Notes under the pieces: generated by a model
Databases searched by the model: none
The model's input: only the letters and a program-made list of their open reading frames with translations
Told to the model about the DNA's origin: nothing
Assembly (NCBI GenBank): GCA_964636625.1
Contig: CAZWUL010000060.1
Location: forward strand, 1 to 6,559
Direction: 5' to 3'
Length of the DNA stretch: 6,559 nucleotides
Source of the DNA: CAZWUL01 sp964636625
GTDB taxonomy: Bacteria; Atribacterota; Phoenicimicrobiia; Phoenicimicrobiales; Stramentimicrobiaceae
Position numbers and translations under genes: made by a program
In this document: piece by piece, positions 3,962 through 6,559 of the stretch
Numbering within the stretch: position 1 is the first letter of the stretch
Layout of the letters: every line of letters begins with the position of its first letter

Positions 3962-4042
3962 CGCGGTCAGGCTTCACAAGTTCACAAAATAATAAGCTGA
4001 ATTATTTATAAAAATTTTGTGAATTTGTGAAGCCTGACCGCG
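3962..4042. repeat. palindromic element D with a compensated stem pair, 3' of the ligase gene
   Basis: The left arm, 3962-3990, begins CGCGGTCAGGCTTCACA and pairs with 4014-4042 at 28 of 29 positions; the exception would be a G-U pair in one RNA strand. A 23-nt loop separates them. Compared with A and C, one G is C in the left arm (3964) and the pairing C is G in the right arm (4040), so the pair is kept. The element ends 9 nt from the stop codon of the Wzy_C/TPR gene. Confidence 0.9.
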
Positions 4043-4051
4043 TTTATTCGT

Positions 4052-6028
4052 TTATTCCAATAATAAATTTTCGAGAGTTGCATATATCCAGCTGTCTTCA
4101 GGAGCTTCCTGCATTGCTTTTTGAAAATACTCAACTGCCTCTTCATGGTTCTCTATTCTCTGGTATGACATTCCAATATAATATAGATATAAATATTTAT
4201 CTTTAAAATTTGGGTTAAGGAGCAAGGCGGTATCCCACTGCTCAATCGATTGCTCGTATTCTTCATTATGCACATACAGTGTTGCCAGTTCGTCATAGGC
4301 CTGTAAATAATTCGGGTATAAATATATTGCCTCCTGATACATATTATAAGCTTCTTTTATATTTCCTGCTCTGCGGAAATAATTTGCTAAATTATAATAC
4401 AGGCTTCTATCCTTATAGTAATTCTTGGCTTGTTTTAATATTGTAAATGATTCGTGCAGATAATTCGCCTGAAGGTATACTGAGCCTAAATGTAATAACA
4501 TCCTTCCATTATAAGGAGCTATTGCAGCTGCCTTTTCAAAATTTAAAATGGAATCATATAAATCATTATCAAGAACATAAGCTTTCTGACCGCGGAAAGA
4601 ATATATTTCAGCAATGTAAGGTTTGATTATATGCAGATAAGAAGTGAGCAACAATATTATACACAGACCAATGATGGAAAATATTTTAATGGGTTTTCTT
4701 AATTCAATATGAATTTTGAATATATCATGTTCTTTAAAAAGAACCAAATAAATATGAGTGGCCAGACCAAGTAAAATAAAAAAAGATGCGCCTAAAAAAG
4801 CCACATGAAAAGGAAAAGTAAAAAGACAGTGAATTAAAAAAATATTGATTCCCAGGAATATTCCAAGATATACCAGCTTATTCTCCTGTTTTAGATTCTT
4901 TGCACTCAGCAAAACCCAGCTATTTTTATAAAAGAAAAAAATAATTACTAAAAATAACAGCAGCCCTATTATACCTATTTCGGCTGCAAGCTGGACATAT
5001 TCATTATGTGCTTCAGCAACATTAGTATTGCTCAGGTATCTAACCATTCCCGGATTTTCCTGCAGATATTTTCCCTGAAATTCCGGGTAATTTATATTGA
5101 AAGTTCCTAACCCAAAACCAAACAAAGGCCTTGCAGTAAACATTCTTAAAGTGGAATTCAGCATGATAAGCCGCATATTGATGGAATAGTCTCCCCTGTC
5201 CAGCACAGATACTGCTTTCCGGGGGACTGTTAAACGGCTGCGATTCAAGGGATTCTCTGTTGAATAGACTATGGTTATTAAAATAATAATTAAGAATAAA
5301 ACAATAAGATTCTTTTTATTTGTTCGGAATATTGCCGCGAGATTGCCTTTCTTGCTCAATAATATCCCCAGCGGGACAGTCAGAAGTATGCTTATCCAGA
5401 TACCCCTGCTCTGGCATATTATGATGGCTGTATAGATTAAAATAATAGTAATAAAATAAAAAAGCTTTTTTGTTTTTTCTTTCTCCAGTAAAAAAAATAC
5501 TAATGCAGAAGGCAAAACCAGTGAAAGAAAATTTGATGCTAAATTTTTTTGACCGATGGGAGAAAATATTTGTCCATACATTGCCAGGTATGCAATCAAT
5601 CCATAGTAATGGCAAATTACATACAGGGCAATAAGCCCTGCTGAAATAATAAAGGCATTGATTAATATTTCAGTTTTGTTGTCTATATTTAAATTAATAA
5701 CCAGTAAACACAAAAATATATAACTCAGGAAAATAAGCAAATTTCTCAAGCTGAGTATTGTACTGGAGCTATAGATAAGGGATGTGCAGAGAAAAACAAA
5801 AAATACTGCCAGGGATATTGATAATTTGTCTTTGCTTAAGACAATGCTTTTACCGTTAACTATTTTTAATAAAGCCATTAACAGAATAAAAAAAGGGATT
5901 AACTGTACCCATAACTCCTGGTTTGCCCGGAAATAATCTACATACCTGTATACCAGCAACGGGCTGGCAATTATTAAGAATACCAGTGAATATAAGATTG
6001 TTTTGTTTGAAATGTTTTTTTCTATCAT
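4052..6028 (-). CDS. O-antigen ligase / O-oligosaccharyltransferase-family (Wzy_C) membrane protein with C-terminal TPR domain
   Basis: Counting from the chosen ATG the protein has 658 aa. Roughly 12 hydrophobic helices span residues 10-465. Wzy_C features include QSRG (206-209) between two helices. A long extracytoplasmic loop (about 257-348) holds the Arg-rich PRK and RLIMLN segments, FGFGLGTFN (303-311) and EAHNEYVQLAAEIGIIG (339-355), whose His341 fits the catalytic-loop histidine of the WaaL/PglL group. About five TPR units (475-650) follow the last helix and, by the positive-inside rule, lie outside the membrane. The family moves lipid-linked glycans onto lipid A or protein. The pilin gene directly upstream makes pilin O-glycosylation plausible, but O-antigen ligase or polymerase roles are not excluded. 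An in-frame TTG at 6055 is less likely: it falls beside a hairpin arm and has no ribosome-binding site. Confidence 0.88.
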   Translation of the reverse strand: MIEKNISNKTILYSLVFLIIASPLLVYRYVDYFRANQELWVQLIPFFILLMALLKIVNGKSIVLSKDKLSISLAVFFVFLCTSLIYSSSTILSLRNLLIFLSYIFLCLLVINLNIDNKTEILINAFIISAGLIALYVICHYYGLIAYLAMYGQIFSPIGQKNLASNFLSLVLPSALVFFLLEKEKTKKLFYFITIILIYTAIIICQSRGIWISILLTVPLGILLSKKGNLAAIFRTNKKNLIVLFLIIILITIVYSTENPLNRSRLTVPRKAVSVLDRGDYSINMRLIMLNSTLRMFTARPLFGFGLGTFNINYPEFQGKYLQENPGMVRYLSNTNVAEAHNEYVQLAAEIGIIGLLLFLVIIFFFYKNSWVLLSAKNLKQENKLVYLGIFLGINIFLIHCLFTFPFHVAFLGASFFILLGLATHIYLVLFKEHDIFKIHIELRKPIKIFSIIGLCIILLLTSYLHIIKPYIAEIYSFRGQKAYVLDNDLYDSILNFEKAAAIAPYNGRMLLHLGSVYLQANYLHESFTILKQAKNYYKDRSLYYNLANYFRRAGNIKEAYNMYQEAIYLYPNYLQAYDELATLYVHNEEYEQSIEQWDTALLLNPNFKDKYLYLYYIGMSYQRIENHEEAVEYFQKAMQEAPEDSWIYATLENLLLE

Positions 6029-6040
6029 GTAAAAATAGTC

Positions 6041-6083
6041 AGCCCTTTTAAGCAAAATTTTATTTTTTTCACTTAAAAGGGCT
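6041..6083 (-). promoter_or_regulatory. 12-bp hairpin between pilin and ligase genes
   Basis: AGCCCTTTTAAG (6041-6052) and CTTAAAAGGGCT (6072-6083) pair perfectly around a 19-nt loop. On the transcribed strand the distal arm contains AAAAGGG, the only Shine-Dalgarno-like sequence before the ligase ATG (6028), and is followed by GACTATTTTTAC. It could be a leaky terminator that limits read-through from a highly expressed pilin gene, a cover for the ligase ribosome-binding site, or both. The T run is short and begins about 5 nt past the stem, so termination should be inefficient. Confidence 0.6.
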
Positions 6084-6119
6084 GTGTTACTTCAAAATTA
6101 TATTATTTCAATTCTTACA

Positions 6120-6551
6120 TTATCTTTGAGCAACTAATTCAGGATCAGAGTATATAAGTTCTTCATTTCCATCATAGGCATCAATTGTGAAATATGTAGA
6201 ACTGCTAGCAGTAATAATAACCACGCCCGCCCTGGAACCTGTCGCTGGTGCACTTCCACTTATAGCTACAATATCATTTTCATAGGGATTCTGCATTCCT
6301 GCACAATTATTTGTTTCACATCCTATAGCAGTAAGAACACCGTCTATTGCTATTGCACCATCAGCTAATTCGGATTGAATCAAGGTATGAACTGTGCCAG
6401 CATTAGCTTTGACAATTGCATCTTTAGCTTTTTGCTGCTGTTGAGTATAAAGCCTCAAGCCTAACAGTGCCAGGATGCCGATAATGGCCACCACGACCAT
6501 CAGCTCGATTAAGGTAAAACCTTTTTTGTTTTTTTGTAAGTACATGAACAT
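6120..6551 (-). CDS. type IV pilin (prepilin with class III leader)
   Basis: The 143-aa prepilin has a short basic leader ending KNKKG. Prepilin peptidase would cut after Gly11, leaving FTLIELMVVVAIIGILALLG, with the N-methylated Phe at +1 and the conserved Glu at +5 used in filament packing. The hydrophobic stretch is the transmembrane and assembly helix, continuing into QQQQKAKDAIVKANAGTVHT (37-56). The globular part is small. Cys78 and Cys83 could form a tight disulfide loop, and a Ser/Thr/Ala-rich region (98-119) offers possible O-glycosylation sites. Length suits a short major pilin or pseudopilin. Two starts are possible, ATG 6551 or ATG 6545; the ribosome-binding site and promoter lie outside the window. 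The ligase-family gene follows 91 nt downstream across a hairpin. Major pilin versus secretion pseudopilin cannot be settled here. Confidence 0.92.
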   Translation of the reverse strand: MFMYLQKNKKGFTLIELMVVVAIIGILALLGLRLYTQQQQKAKDAIVKANAGTVHTLIQSELADGAIAIDGVLTAIGCETNNCAGMQNPYENDIVAISGSAPATGSRAGVVIITASSSTYFTIDAYDGNEELIYSDPELVAQR

Positions 6552-6559
6552 TTTATTAA

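Noticed and set aside
5316..5615. Minus-strand open frame of 99 codons
   Set aside because: It lies in another frame within the membrane region of the Wzy_C/TPR gene, whose long frame and motifs are convincing.
6029..6055. TTG at 6055 as the start of the ligase-family gene
   Set aside because: The nine extra residues are not membrane-like, the codon adjoins the distal hairpin arm, and no ribosome-binding site precedes it. The ATG at 6028 leads straight into the first membrane helix region.
6084..6119. TATAAT at 6097-6102 on the minus strand as a promoter for the ligase gene
   Set aside because: No -35-like hexamer stands at 16-18 nt, and TATAAT is expected by chance in such AT-rich sequence.

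Overview
The window is an AT-rich (roughly one-third GC by eye) stretch of a bacterial chromosome. All seven recognisable genes lie on the minus strand. A type IV pilin with a class III leader, next to a multi-spanning O-antigen-ligase-family protein with a C-terminal TPR domain, points to a diderm-type uncultured bacterium. Low GC, abundant small intergenic repeats and TPR-tailed ligase genes are compatible with candidate lineages such as Atribacterota, but no marker gene is present and that placement is only a weak guess.

Layout in transcription order, from high to low coordinates. A type IV pilin (6120-6551) is followed, across a 12-bp hairpin, by a 658-aa Wzy_C/TPR membrane protein (4052-6028). 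A gene-poor 515-bp interval (3537-4051) holds repeats and the promoter of a ribbon-helix-helix antitoxin / MazF toxin operon (3309-3536 and 2978-3322). Next come a small pilin-like membrane protein (2302-2700) with its own predicted promoter, a membrane-anchored PIG-L/LmbE zinc deacetylase (1095-2009) and a GNAT acetyltransferase (313-981).

The pilin, the ligase-fold enzyme, the pilin-like protein and the deacetylase/acetyltransferase pair can be read as parts of a cell-surface or pilus-glycan function. This is inference from family and proximity. The toxin-antitoxin pair is most likely an unrelated accessory insertion.

The most striking non-coding content is a set of long, nearly perfect palindromes (27-29 bp arms, bases GGGGTCAGG/CCTGACCCC). 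One lies 5 to 20 nt beyond the stop codon of each of four genes: GNAT, PIG-L, the pilin-like gene and the ligase. One copy carries a compensated base-pair change, two share a 54-nt flank, and a second subfamily shares only the base of the stem. They look like non-autonomous REP/MITE-like elements that also serve as mRNA 3' ends. No transposase is visible here.

The remaining intergenic DNA holds degenerate arrays with a strict 7-nt period (up to about 70 bp), a G-rich CTCCCC...GGGAGAGGGTCAGGGTGAG repeat in three places, and two copies of a GTCATTGC...GCAATCTCAT repeat. I saw no rRNA, tRNA, CRISPR array or complete transposase gene.
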